Part shown: positions 23,451-30,161 of the stretch, in pieces
Position numbering within the stretch: the first letter of the stretch is position 1
Layout: each line of letters opens with the position of its first letter
From: a virus
Virus record (IMG/VR): IMGVR_UViG_3300032299_000346
Span: 1-37,873 of that record
Reading direction: 5' to 3' (one strand)
Length of the DNA stretch: 37,873 bases
Position numbers and translations under genes: made by a program
The notes under the pieces: model-generated
What the model saw: the letters and a program-made list of their open reading frames with translations, nothing else
What the model was told of the DNA's origin: nothing
The model's database searches: none

Positions 23451-23866
23451 AACGACACATAGTAGTAATCATAATCTTAACAGGGGTAATCTTATTCGCA
23501 CCAGTGGGCAATGATGTTAATGTCAATGTCGGCTTAGAGTTTAAGCACCCAGTTAAGACGCAGACCAAGGCAACAATGGAGCAGAAGGCAGCCAACAAAG
23601 TAATGGCTATGAAGTTTGCCAAGGCAGGTTATAATTGGGACTTAAGACAGAGGCAGTGCATCTATAAGTTGTTCACTGCCGAGTCACGCTTCGACCACTT
23701 AGCAAAGAACCAACAAGGCAGTAGCGCATTCGGTATCGGACAAGTATTGAAGGAGACTAGCAAAGACCCAGCGATACAGATACTCAATGCGTATAAGTAT
23801 ATCAAGCACCGCTATGACACACCTTGCAGGGCTTGGTCGCACCACGTTTCCAGAAACTGGTACTGA
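23447..23866 (+). CDS. Secreted lysozyme-like lytic transglycosylase
   Basis: This 139-residue protein starts with MKRH and a hydrophobic segment (IVVIIILTGVILFAPV, residues 5-20), a signal peptide or anchor. The C-terminal domain reads LFTAESRFDHLAKNQQGSSA, FGIGQVL and ends AWSHHVSRNWY. This is the pattern of small actinobacterial SLT/transglycosylase domains, with a likely catalytic Glu79. It cleaves peptidoglycan. It is unusual that it lies in the early operon, away from the holin/endolysin genes, so it may act in wall remodelling or superinfection rather than lysis. It overlaps the WhiB stop as ATGA. Confidence 0.82.
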   Translation: MKRHIVVIIILTGVILFAPVGNDVNVNVGLEFKHPVKTQTKATMEQKAANKVMAMKFAKAGYNWDLRQRQCIYKLFTAESRFDHLAKNQQGSSAFGIGQVLKETSKDPAIQILNAYKYIKHRYDTPCRAWSHHVSRNWY

Positions 23867-24045
23867 TGTTAGACCTAAGAGGTACGCCTATCTTCACTTG
23901 TATTTGTGGTTGTAAGATGTTTACAATCACAGTAATGTGGGATGAAGAGACAAGAGAAGTATCCTGGTATGACTTAAGACAGGAATGCAAGGAGTGTGGG
24001 GCAATCAGCACCGCACCAACACCTATGGATTGGAGAGATGAATGA
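23866..24045 (+). CDS. Small zinc-ribbon early protein (59 residues)
   Basis: The start at ATG 23866 overlaps the upstream stop (TGATG). The protein has CICGC near residues 12-16 and CKECG near 46-50, two metal-binding pairs around a beta-rich core (MFTITVMWDEETREVSWYDL). This looks like a zinc ribbon of the rubredoxin-like type. It overlaps the next start by four bases. The partner is unknown. Confidence 0.65.
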   Translation: MLDLRGTPIFTCICGCKMFTITVMWDEETREVSWYDLRQECKECGAISTAPTPMDWRDE

Positions 24046-24176
24046 GCGCAAGAGAAATTGGAAACAGAAAATGGCTAACCTATGGTCGGGTATCTGGGTT
24101 TGCTATTGGTTTTAGTATTAACAGATACTTTACTGATGTACAACTAGGGTTCTGGTATGTAGGGTTGGAGTACTGA
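24042..24176 (+). CDS. 44-residue small protein, possible membrane association
   Basis: The frame from ATG 24042 to TGA 24176 codes MSAREIGNRKWLTYGRVSGF and an aromatic segment ending VQLGFWYVGLEY. It is basic at the N-terminus with an amphipathic hydrophobic remainder. Both ends overlap neighbours (ATGA and TGATG). No family is recognised. Confidence 0.5.
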   Translation: MSAREIGNRKWLTYGRVSGFAIGFSINRYFTDVQLGFWYVGLEY

Positions 24177-24349
24177 TGCCAACGTATGAGTATCGGTGCA
24201 ACAGGTGTCACTCACATACAGTCTTAAGCCGTAAGGTAGATGAACGCGATGAAGAAGTTGCTTGCATTTGTGGGCACGTTAGTAGTAGAATTTATAACAC
24301 ACCAGCCATTCGCTTCAACGGAAGCGGATTTTATTCAACAGGAGGATAA
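24176..24349 (+). CDS. FmdB-type zinc ribbon protein
   Basis: The 57-residue product begins MPTYEYRCNRCHSHTVLSRK, has a second pair CICG and ends IRFNGSGFYSTGG. This matches the FmdB family pattern (MPxYEYRCxxCGxxFE ... FKGxGFYxT), a single-domain zinc ribbon thought to be regulatory. It starts at ATG 24176, overlapping the previous stop. The full motif from start to C-terminus is present, so this small gene is well supported. Confidence 0.8.
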   Translation: MPTYEYRCNRCHSHTVLSRKVDERDEEVACICGHVSSRIYNTPAIRFNGSGFYSTGG

Positions 24350-24350
24350 G

Positions 24351-24506
24351 ATGTGCGAAATATGTGAGAACGGTGGTTGCAGTAATTGTGCGCCACAGAA
24401 CGAGACACTACAGTTTGCTAGCGGTAAAGAGATTGAAGAGTTCTACGACTCATATGGTGAGTCACTTTGGGTAGACCCAGCAGAGTCAACGCCTGAGTCT
24501 TCCTGA
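24351..24506 (+). CDS. Small Cys-rich acidic protein, last gene of the rightward early operon
   Basis: The start at 24351 follows AGGAGG (24339-24344). The 51-residue product begins MCEICENGGCSNCAPQNETL, with four cysteines in two CxxC pairs, and ends in an acidic tail. Its last 64 bases overlap, in antisense, the 3' end of the sigma-like gene on the opposite strand, so the two early operons converge without a spacer. Confidence 0.65.
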   Translation: MCEICENGGCSNCAPQNETLQFASGKEIEEFYDSYGESLWVDPAESTPESS

Positions 24507-25132
24507 GGGGCATCGTCGTAATCGCGGAATGGTTTGAACCCACCAATCTTGTTGATGAGTTTACGAATGGCACGCTTATGACGCATACGAACTGCATCTT
24601 CTGTACCCATATCTAATTCCTTTGCAATGTCACCGAAGTCCATTGACTCTGCATAGCGTAGGAATAAAACTTTCCTGTCATCCTTTGGCAGTTTCCAAAA
24701 TGCGTAATCAACTTCAATCATCATAGCCATAAGGTTGCCACCTTCGCTAGGTGCAGAGGGACGTCCTGGTCTACCAAGATTTAACTTATGGGTTACACCC
24801 CATTCACTTCTTAAGACAGGAGGAAGCAAGGCTTCAACCATATCTGCTTCATAATAGAACAAGTCGCTAGTCTCATAGCCACCAGACTTAGCCTTCCAAT
24901 GCTGACAGTAATCTAATGCTTGGTTACGTAGGCTACGATAGATAAGGTTCTTAGCATCCTTAACTCCGATTGCTTCCCAAGTATCCAACTTATTAGGATG
25001 TTCAAGGAACCACTGATAGAGTGCTTGTCTAATATCTTCTGACTCAATGTCATTAAACTTACGTGAGTATTCAGTGGTAACAGCATCTACTACATACTGC
25101 CAAGGTTCAATGCGTGACCACTCTAGGTTCAT
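24443..25132 (-). CDS. Sigma-factor-like regulator (region 4-type HTH)
   Basis: This 229-residue protein has a C-terminal block, FWKLPKDDRKVLFLRYAESM then FGDIAKELDMGTEDAVRMRH (about 145-195), that matches sigma-70 region 4. The N-terminal helices (IRQALYQWFLEHPNK, LIYRSLRNQALDYCQHW) resemble region 2. A disordered acidic tail follows (DAPQEDSGVDSAGSTQSDS). It may direct RNA polymerase to phage promoters. It is the last gene of the leftward early block and its 3' end overlaps the convergent operon by 64 bases. It also contains a consensus-like CTTAAGACAGGA at 24810-24821 on the opposite strand. The region-2 match is weaker than region 4. Confidence 0.75.
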   Translation of the reverse strand: MNLEWSRIEPWQYVVDAVTTEYSRKFNDIESEDIRQALYQWFLEHPNKLDTWEAIGVKDAKNLIYRSLRNQALDYCQHWKAKSGGYETSDLFYYEADMVEALLPPVLRSEWGVTHKLNLGRPGRPSAPSEGGNLMAMMIEVDYAFWKLPKDDRKVLFLRYAESMDFGDIAKELDMGTEDAVRMRHKRAIRKLINKIGGFKPFRDYDDAPQEDSGVDSAGSTQSDSPYES

Positions 25133-25515
25133 TTAATTCTAACTCCGTTATCTAGGTGGAGAAAACCTACAAGTTTCATCTTGTTATTCTTATTAGCAAA
25201 CTCTGTTGTACTAGGCAACCACTTCTCATCCCACTGTATAGGCATCATCATATGCAAAGGGAAAGCCCACACACCTTCGGGTGTTGAGTTAATGTACCAA
25301 GGTGTAAAGCCTAGTAAGTTTGCCTCTTCAATGAGGAAGTCATACTTCATCTTCTCAATCAACAGGTCAGGGTAGTGTGTCTTTCGTGACTTAAGTTCGA
25401 TAAACATTTTGTATCTATCAGTGGTGCAATCAAAGCCATCGTACTCTAGGGGTGAGTGAATCAAGTCAGGTAGATATGTTTCTCTCAGCCAATCAAAGAG
25501 TTCTTTTTCTTTCAC
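25129..25515 (-). CDS. PD-(D/E)XK-type nuclease, probable
   Basis: This 128-residue protein has Asp29 in YDGFDCTTDRYKMF followed by E40-L-K42 (IELKSRK), the spaced Asp and ExK pattern of the PD-(D/E)XK nuclease fold. The remainder is mixed alpha/beta. It overlaps both neighbours by four bases. It may process replication or recombination intermediates, or degrade host DNA. The motif is short, so the fold is likely but not certain. Confidence 0.6.
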   Translation of the reverse strand: MKEKELFDWLRETYLPDLIHSPLEYDGFDCTTDRYKMFIELKSRKTHYPDLLIEKMKYDFLIEEANLLGFTPWYINSTPEGVWAFPLHMMMPIQWDEKWLPSTTEFANKNNKMKLVGFLHLDNGVRIK

Positions 25516-25898
25516 TCAGTATCCCACTGTCCTCTTAGCACAAGCAATCCAATGATTGCATAGTTAGCCATATCCTTGAAGGAATCCTCAAGGCTTTCGT
25601 GCTGGGGAGATGCGTTGTTATCTATCAGGTGGTTAATTCTAGCAGACTTATCGTGCATACGCACACGCAATCCATTGAGTGCACCGCCTGGTGCTTGAGA
25701 TATATTCTTCGGTCCATAATCTTTATGCTTAGACAGCAACAACTCTGCCAACTCAGCCATCGTTTTAGACAGGTGTGCTTCCAGTCTTACCTCGCGCTTA
25801 ATAGAGGCACTGTAATTGTCACTATCAGTGAGGTATCCATCTGTTCCGTCCGTGTTACGTTCAACCCTAAATCTGTCAAATACTGGATAATCTGCCAT
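25512..25898 (-). CDS. DUF1599/Nmad1-like (nucleotide-modification-associated, MazG-like)
   Basis: This 128-residue protein has helical MazG-like features: AHLSKTMAELAELLLSKHKD, YGPKNI, RMHDKSARINHLID and HESLEDSFKDMANYAIIGLL. The KHKDYG, DKxxR and ESxxDxxxDxANYAI spacing resembles DUF1599 (nucleotide modification associated domain 1), a family linked to modified-nucleotide metabolism. The acidic residues could bind metal and a nucleotide. It may control dNTP pools or exclude non-canonical nucleotides. The family name is from memory. Confidence 0.65.
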   Translation of the reverse strand: MADYPVFDRFRVERNTDGTDGYLTDSDNYSASIKREVRLEAHLSKTMAELAELLLSKHKDYGPKNISQAPGGALNGLRVRMHDKSARINHLIDNNASPQHESLEDSFKDMANYAIIGLLVLRGQWDTE

Positions 25899-25904
25899 AT
25901 CTCT

Positions 25905-26276
25905 TCACTCCCTGCCTTCGTCATCTTTAGGTTCCTCCGCTAGTAATTCTTGTAAGTCTCTATCAAAATCTTGTAGTGCTGATTTAACTATGACATCTTC
26001 TATCAACTCATCAACCAACTCATATCCCATCTCACTTGCAAACAATGTGATGTAGGTAGACTGAGTAATCAATTTGATTTGGTCTGGGTTCTCTGCATTG
26101 CTGTGCATAAACCTTAGCAGTGAGCCTAACATAAGTTTGAACCCAGAGGGCAACAGGTAGTAAGGGTCGAACTGTTCATCCTCATCAAGCATATGGTCTA
26201 CTAATGCAAATGAATCGTCAAAGGTTATCTTGCATTCATTGCAGTAGTTATGTGGTGGTGAATCTTCAATGCTCAT
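25905..26276 (-). CDS. Early protein with an N-terminal C2H2-like finger, unknown function
   Basis: This 123-residue protein contains CNECKITFDDSFALVDHML (residues about 12-30), like a degenerate zinc finger. A helical body follows (LLPSGFKLMLGSLLRFMHS, TQSTYITLFASEMGYELVDE) with a very acidic C-terminus. It lies between the primase TOPRIM part and the DUF1599-like gene in the replication block, overlapping the former by four bases. No family is recognised. Confidence 0.65.
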   Translation of the reverse strand: MSIEDSPPHNYCNECKITFDDSFALVDHMLDEDEQFDPYYLLPSGFKLMLGSLLRFMHSNAENPDQIKLITQSTYITLFASEMGYELVDELIEDVIVKSALQDFDRDLQELLAEEPKDDEGRE

Positions 26277-26896
26277 AAATCTATACCCATCTTTGAATAG
26301 AAGTAGGAAGAGCCTTCTTGCAAGAACAAAGAATTAACATCGTGTCCGTCTGGAGATTGAACGATAGTAACTGGTAGTTCTCTGGCAAGACTACGGGCAA
26401 ATTCTGTGCCAGGTTGGTCTCCATCTGCGAAGACAAAGACCCGTTCAAAGTCTGCCAACAATCGTGTGTAATGTTTCTTCCAAGAGTTTGCCCCAGGGAC
26501 TCCAACACAGGGAATTCCAATGACGCGAGCCATAGTAAGTGTATCAATCTCGCCTTCACATATTCCAATGTAATCACTAGCACGCTCCACATCTGTGACG
26601 TTGTACATTCTAGTCTCTGCCCCTGTCATACCCATATACTTAGGTTCAACTGCAGGGTTAAGACTTCTAAATCGTAGGTCAACTACACCAGTCTTAGTGA
26701 TGTAAGGGATTGACAAGCGACCAACGTATTGTTCGTGCCCAACCTCAGGCTCCGCGACTACGCCTAATGATGCCAGACGTGCTACCTCTAGTGGAATTCC
26801 CCGACTTGCTAGGTAATCTTCCGCCAGAGAGATGCTTTCCGCGTATGTTGCTGCTGCTATCCCCAGTAATTCTTTCTGCAAAACGCTTTGCTTCAT
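26273..26896 (-). CDS. Primase TOPRIM part (split primase, C-terminal piece)
   Basis: This 207-residue protein has YLASRGIPLEVARLASLG (about 28-45), typical of the region ahead of a primase TOPRIM, then CEGEIDTLTMARVIGIP with Glu114 and VFVFADGDQPG with Asp158 and Asp160, the TOPRIM metal-binding residues. It overlaps the zinc-finger gene by 152 bases in the +1 frame. As an independent gene it would start at ATG 26896 with AAGGG about nine bases upstream. A +1 shift near CCCC at 26861-26864 would instead fuse it smoothly to the CHC2 domain. Either way it is the catalytic half of the phage primase. Confidence 0.85.
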   Translation of the reverse strand: MKQSVLQKELLGIAAATYAESISLAEDYLASRGIPLEVARLASLGVVAEPEVGHEQYVGRLSIPYITKTGVVDLRFRSLNPAVEPKYMGMTGAETRMYNVTDVERASDYIGICEGEIDTLTMARVIGIPCVGVPGANSWKKHYTRLLADFERVFVFADGDQPGTEFARSLARELPVTIVQSPDGHDVNSLFLQEGSSYFYSKMGIDL

Positions 26897-27134
26897 TAAA
26901 GTTTAGCCCTTCTTGACGACAGATGATTTGAATACTATTTCCTTGTACTCCACAGGCGAAACAAATGAAGATGTTCTTGTCCAAGTTCGCACTACCACTT
27001 TGGTGTGTGTCAGAATGAAAGGGACACTTGAGATTAATCTGTCCGTGTGTGCTTCTAAGTTTTGCTCCGTAGTGTTCAAGTATGGCTTTGATACTTGGTA
27101 GGTTGTTGTCAATTCTTATCACCATAACCTGCAT
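26745..27134 (-). CDS. Primase CHC2 zinc finger part (N-terminal piece)
   Basis: This 129-residue product has C37-x2-H40 in LKCPFHSDTHQ and C58-x2-C61 in ICFACG, a CHC2 zinc finger as in DnaG-type primases, followed by EGLNFNEAKRFAERITG. After that the frame continues into a Ser/Arg/Gly-rich stretch that does not look like a primase. The authentic protein therefore probably shifts into the TOPRIM frame. The start may be 27134 or a second ATG at 27125. Both overlap the upstream nuclease gene. Confidence 0.8.
   Translation of the reverse strand: MQVMVIRIDNNLPSIKAILEHYGAKLRSTHGQINLKCPFHSDTHQSGSANLDKNIFICFACGVQGNSIQIICRQEGLNFNEAKRFAERITGDSSSNIRGKHLSGGRLPSKSGNSTRGSTSGIIRRSRGA
26861..26864 (-). 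other. Candidate +1 frameshift site (GGGG on the coding strand)
   Basis: On the minus strand ACT GGG GAT can slip by one base at the four-G run to ACT G GGG ATA. This joins FAERITG of the CHC2 frame directly to IAAATYAESISLAEDYLAS of the TOPRIM frame. It could be a programmed shift, a biological indel or a sequencing error. Confidence 0.45.
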
Positions 27135-27456
27135 CTCTTAGCAACTTAACACCATCTTCTAAGCGCACTAACATTACCCAATCTCCCACTGATTTTTCTC
27201 CCTGTCCATTAAGTCTTAAGACTACTACGCCCAGGTCTTTGTCGTTTGCTCTGTCCTTTAATTGTGCTATCGCTGCAGCAGGATTAAATCCTGTGCGAGC
27301 CTTTACTTCCCAGTCAATACCAACAGTGCCAGTAACATCACTACCACTGCGACCAGCACCAGTACTCTCAGCAAAAGGGAAGCCATTGTCAACCAGATAA
27401 TTAGCCAATACTTTTTGACTACGATATCCACGATGCTTACGCGATTGTGAAGGCAT
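27109..27456 (-). CDS. Holliday-junction-resolvase-like PD-(D/E)XK nuclease
   Basis: This 115-residue protein begins MPSQSRKHRGYRSQKVLANY. It has D40 in SGSDVTG and E50-V-K52 in DWEVKAR, the Hjc-like arrangement of acidic residues and lysine. Size and N-terminal basic region fit archaeal-type Holliday junction resolvases also found in actinophages. It would resolve branched replication or packaging intermediates. It overlaps the upstream nuclease gene by 20 bases. Confidence 0.7.
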   Translation of the reverse strand: MPSQSRKHRGYRSQKVLANYLVDNGFPFAESTGAGRSGSDVTGTVGIDWEVKARTGFNPAAAIAQLKDRANDKDLGVVVLRLNGQGEKSVGDWVMLVRLEDGVKLLRDAGYGDKN

Positions 27457-27943
27457 TTAATTCCTGTCCTAAATCTTCTAAGTTGCATACGTACCTGACT
27501 CCATATCCAAAGTCTTTCTCAAAGCATACACTCAAGAACTTCTCTCGTGAGATATCTCCCCACACTATGAAGTGCGAGTTGATATGTGGCTGTGTTCTGT
27601 CACCAACAAGAGTCACAAGGATTGCATAGTCAGCAGAGAATAGTTCTTTGCTGTTGAATATCAGTTGCTTAGTTACAGTTGTCTTAACCTGAACAGTCTT
27701 GCCATTAACAACTAGGTCGTGACCTTCATCCCCACCAGTAAGCACTCTGTCATCTACAGATACATCATAAACTTTGGCAACTGCCTTCTCGCCTAGATGA
27801 CCCATCAGGTTTACCGCCCAAGAAGTATTCTTCGCATCAAACTTTCGGTCTGTTACGTTGTACTCTTGCTTGTCCTTACGCATAGCGTCAACGAATGCAA
27901 GAGAGGAATCAATCTCTTCTTGAGTTAGGTATACTTGAACCAC
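27437..27943 (-). CDS. PD-(D/E)XK-like nuclease (restriction-endonuclease fold)
   Basis: This 168-residue protein starts at GTG 27943, directly after the preceding stop. Its likely active site is E52 (GEKAVAKVYD), D76 (GGDEGHDLVVN) and Q85-V-K87 (VQVKTT), a variant of the PD-(D/E)XK motif with Gln instead of Glu. It may cut DNA as a replication or defence-related nuclease. Its context is a cluster of four such folds in the replication block. Confidence 0.65.
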   Translation of the reverse strand: MVQVYLTQEEIDSSLAFVDAMRKDKQEYNVTDRKFDAKNTSWAVNLMGHLGEKAVAKVYDVSVDDRVLTGGDEGHDLVVNGKTVQVKTTVTKQLIFNSKELFSADYAILVTLVGDRTQPHINSHFIVWGDISREKFLSVCFEKDFGYGVRYVCNLEDLGQELNAFTIA

Positions 27944-28141
27944 TTATGACGCGCTCTTATCCTTATTCAGGATACGAACCGCCCACTCTAATCCAGCGTT
28001 AACACCCTCAGTCCACTCATCAGTAATCGGTACCTTGGCTGCTTGAATCTTCTCAATTAACTTAGCAGTCTCTTGTTTAAGTTCAAGTAAAACAAAAGCA
28101 CGCATCTCTTGAGTCGTGTCGTCTTCTTCTTCTCTAATCAT
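27944..28141 (-). CDS. Small acidic helical protein (65 residues)
   Basis: The product begins MIREEEDDTTQEMRAFVLLE and contains EWTEGVNAGLEWAVRIL. It is acidic and helical. AAAGGT lies upstream of the ATG at 28141 and the stop abuts the next start. Short proteins with a WxxGVxAGLEWAVRIL-type segment are common next to phage nucleases and helicases. The function is unknown. Confidence 0.65.
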   Translation of the reverse strand: MIREEEDDTTQEMRAFVLLELKQETAKLIEKIQAAKVPITDEWTEGVNAGLEWAVRILNKDKSAS

Positions 28142-28181
28142 TACTTACCTTTCACGTATGGTTAGTGTTAATTGTACCACG

Positions 28182-28970
28182 TTATCCACCATTACCTTCG
28201 GGTATGTCACCTATCCACATAAACTCAGGGTTCCAAGATAACCAAGCAAGCATATTGCCATTAGCATCTGCTCTACCGTATCTATTTTTTACAGGGGCAA
28301 TAGCCATAGAAGTACCAACAACTCCAAGGGTACAAATAAGAGCAGGAAGTTGCGCGACCTTACCTTGAAGAGCCGACCTAGGCTGACAAGGATTTCCAGG
28401 TACAGCCTCAGAAGTGTGGTGAAGAATAATGATAGCAGCGTTAGTATCACGAGCAAGAAATTTCAACTCCTTCATAATCGCACGCATAGATGCGAACTCT
28501 TCGCCACCATCGGTGGCAATATCCATTAGGTTATCTACAAAGATTGCCTCAGGTGGACAGCCCCATAGTTCTTCAAAGGCTTGTACCTCTTCGTCAATAT
28601 CCTGCAAGGTAGGTGATGATTCAAATGACCACACAATGTGTGCACCTTTAGCAAGTACTGCCTTAGTCCAACCAGTATCAGTGTTCATTAGATGCTCAAC
28701 ATCTGTCTGATTCTTACCGCTAATCATTGATGCTAGGCGCATAGCCATAGTGTGTGCGTTAGTATCTGCTGAAATGTAGAGACTAGGCACCTTCATATTA
28801 AGGGCTAAAGCCAGTGCTAGAGTGGACTTTCCCACACCTGGAGTACCTGCAAGCATAGAGACTTCTGCTCTACGAAATATAATTTTATTAGATTCAAAGG
28901 AACGAAAGACAAAGGGTAATGGTTCACCACCAATGTCTGCTCTTCCTACACTTCTTACTAATGTTCTCAT
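28182..28970 (-). CDS. DnaB/RecA-type replicative helicase-like ATPase
   Basis: This 262-residue protein carries Walker A GTPGVGKST (42-50), a Walker B-like AIFVDNLMDI, and AAIIILHHTSE, which matches the DnaB/RepA helicase C-terminal ATPase. Only the ATPase domain is present and the usual DnaB N-terminal domain is absent, so a short RepA-like or loader-like helicase is likely. It lies upstream of the primase genes, consistent with a phage replisome. Its start is preceded by a consensus start-associated repeat (28989-28976). Confidence 0.82.
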   Translation of the reverse strand: MRTLVRSVGRADIGGEPLPFVFRSFESNKIIFRRAEVSMLAGTPGVGKSTLALALALNMKVPSLYISADTNAHTMAMRLASMISGKNQTDVEHLMNTDTGWTKAVLAKGAHIVWSFESSPTLQDIDEEVQAFEELWGCPPEAIFVDNLMDIATDGGEEFASMRAIMKELKFLARDTNAAIIILHHTSEAVPGNPCQPRSALQGKVAQLPALICTLGVVGTSMAIAPVKNRYGRADANGNMLAWLSWNPEFMWIGDIPEGNGG

Positions 28971-28975
28971 TTAAT

Positions 28976-28989
28976 TCTCCTGTCTTAAG
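28976..28989 (-). promoter_or_regulatory. Start-associated repeat, copy 5 (CTTAAGACAGGAGA, minus strand)
   Basis: This exact consensus copy reads leftward and lies 19 bases before the ATG of the helicase-like gene at 28970. It is the only full copy in front of a gene in the leftward early operon, on the opposite strand from the other four. Confidence 0.8.
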
Positions 28990-28995
28990 TTGGAA

Positions 28996-29030
28996 GAGGG
29001 GTAAATATCTTCCCCTAATAAATACCCCTC
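28996..29030. other. Intergenic hairpin before the helicase gene
   Basis: GAGGGGTA (28996-29003) and TACCCCTC (29023-29030) are perfect 8-bp inverted arms around a 19-base loop with additional partial pairing. It separates the zinc-ribbon protein gene from the helicase gene and is followed in the direction of transcription by the start-associated repeat. It may be an attenuator or processing signal. Confidence 0.5.
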
Positions 29031-29055
29031 CACCAATTTTAGTTTACATCAATGT

Positions 29056-29442
29056 TTAACCATTGACTGGTGAGCACTGGTCTGACCCCTGAGGTTGTGG
29101 GCAAACCCACATCTGATAAGGCTTTCCGTTCTTCTTGCTGATTCCCGATAGGAACTTGCGTGCTCCGTGTGTACACGTTGGTCCCGTACTTGACGGAGCC
29201 TGAGTCTGGACGGGTGCGGAGGTAGCCCAGACTGGAGTGTCTACTGTTGAAGTAGTGGTTGCCAAAGGGGCAACGTTGTATGCACCAGCAATCATCTTGC
29301 TAGTTGCTGCAATCTGTGTTGAGTAGTCAGAGACTCCCTCTAGCAATACGCTAAGTTCGTCTGCAGTGTTAGCGCGAATGTTAATCAAGTCACCATTAGG
29401 GGACTTAACTGACACCTGTAACTTCCAGTTTTCAGTAGTCAT
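29056..29442 (-). CDS. Zinc-ribbon DNA-binding-like early protein (SSB candidate)
   Basis: The N-terminal half (NWKLQVSVKSPNGDLINIRA) is beta-rich. A Thr/Pro/Ala linker (about 65-95) follows, then a C-terminal zinc ribbon with CTHGARKFLSG, WVCPQPQG and CSPVNG. Similar two-part proteins are found in actinophages between the RecB-like nuclease and the replicative helicase. It might bind single-stranded DNA, because no other SSB is seen. That is inference. Confidence 0.65.
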   Translation of the reverse strand: MTTENWKLQVSVKSPNGDLINIRANTADELSVLLEGVSDYSTQIAATSKMIAGAYNVAPLATTTSTVDTPVWATSAPVQTQAPSSTGPTCTHGARKFLSGISKKNGKPYQMWVCPQPQGSDQCSPVNG

Positions 29443-29561
29443 TACTTGTTCTCCTGTTCTTCTGCAAAGCCTAGTGCCTTGCGTGCTTCTGGAATCGAAA
29501 TGATTTTCATTTCAACTGCAACAAGAATGTCCTGTGCAGTCAGTGTGTTTACTGTAGCCAT
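29442..29561 (-). CDS. 39-residue helical peptide
   Basis: The frame from ATG 29561 to TAA 29442 codes MATVNTLTAQDILVAVEMKI and ends LGFAEEQENK. It fits exactly between the nuclease stop and the zinc-ribbon start, overlapping the latter by one base. Its C-terminal codons contain the AGGAG that serves the next gene. No family is recognised. Confidence 0.65.
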   Translation of the reverse strand: MATVNTLTAQDILVAVEMKIISIPEARKALGFAEEQENK

Positions 29562-30161
29562 TTATTTTCCTTTAGTAAATTGGCAATGCTCTGTGAGTCC
29601 ACAGAAATTGCACGATTGTAGGTTCGGTAGAAATATACCAGCCTTTCGTGCTTTGTCAAATCCATCCACAAAGTACTCAAGTGTGTCTAATGTATATCTA
29701 CTGAGGTCAATCATCTCCCCTGTCCCAGACTCTCTGGACATCCAGTAGTTCCCTAGATTGACTTCTACTCCAAGCATCTGCTCAACTCCTACTTTGTAGA
29801 AGCCCAACTGTAAGTCGGATTGAGGACGTGTTCGTGATGTCTTAAGGTCAACGATAACTAACTTACCATCTACCTCAAAGATTCTATCAATGAACATCTT
29901 GACTGGTACACCAGCAATGATTGGATTAAGTTCTAGTTCGATAGCCTTTGCACCCTGATGGGTAGTCCAGATTTTCCAACTAGGATTGTTCTTGCGCCAA
30001 GTGATGTAGTCATCCGTCCACTTGGAACCTTGTTCATACCACCAAGTGCCATCCTCTTTGTTGGGATTTAGTTTGGTTGCTCGTCCTGCTGTACGTGCCT
30101 TAGTAAAATCAAGTCCATCAATCTCTTTAATCCACGCATCGTGCCAATAAGTATTAATCAT
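29562..30161 (-). CDS. Cas4/RecB-like PD-(D/E)XK exonuclease, C-terminal part (split gene)
   Basis: This 199-residue product has Asp92 (FIDRIFEVDGK), D105-L-K107 (VDLKTSR) and Q118 (QLGFYK), the RecB-family nuclease motifs. The C-terminal cysteines C184, C187 and C193 (SCNFCGLTEHC), with the Cys of the preceding 62-residue piece, match the four-cysteine iron-sulfur arrangement of AddB/Cas4. It starts eight bases before the stop of the N-terminal piece, in the +1 frame. It probably acts in recombination or end processing. Confidence 0.82.
   Translation of the reverse strand: MINTYWHDAWIKEIDGLDFTKARTAGRATKLNPNKEDGTWWYEQGSKWTDDYITWRKNNPSWKIWTTHQGAKAIELELNPIIAGVPVKMFIDRIFEVDGKLVIVDLKTSRTRPQSDLQLGFYKVGVEQMLGVEVNLGNYWMSRESGTGEMIDLSRYTLDTLEYFVDGFDKARKAGIFLPNLQSCNFCGLTEHCQFTKGK

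Noticed and set aside
21147-23980. Treating every CTTAAG as a copy of the start-associated repeat
   Set aside because: CTTAAG is frequent in Leu-Lys codons of this genome. Only extended matches placed before start codons were counted as copies.
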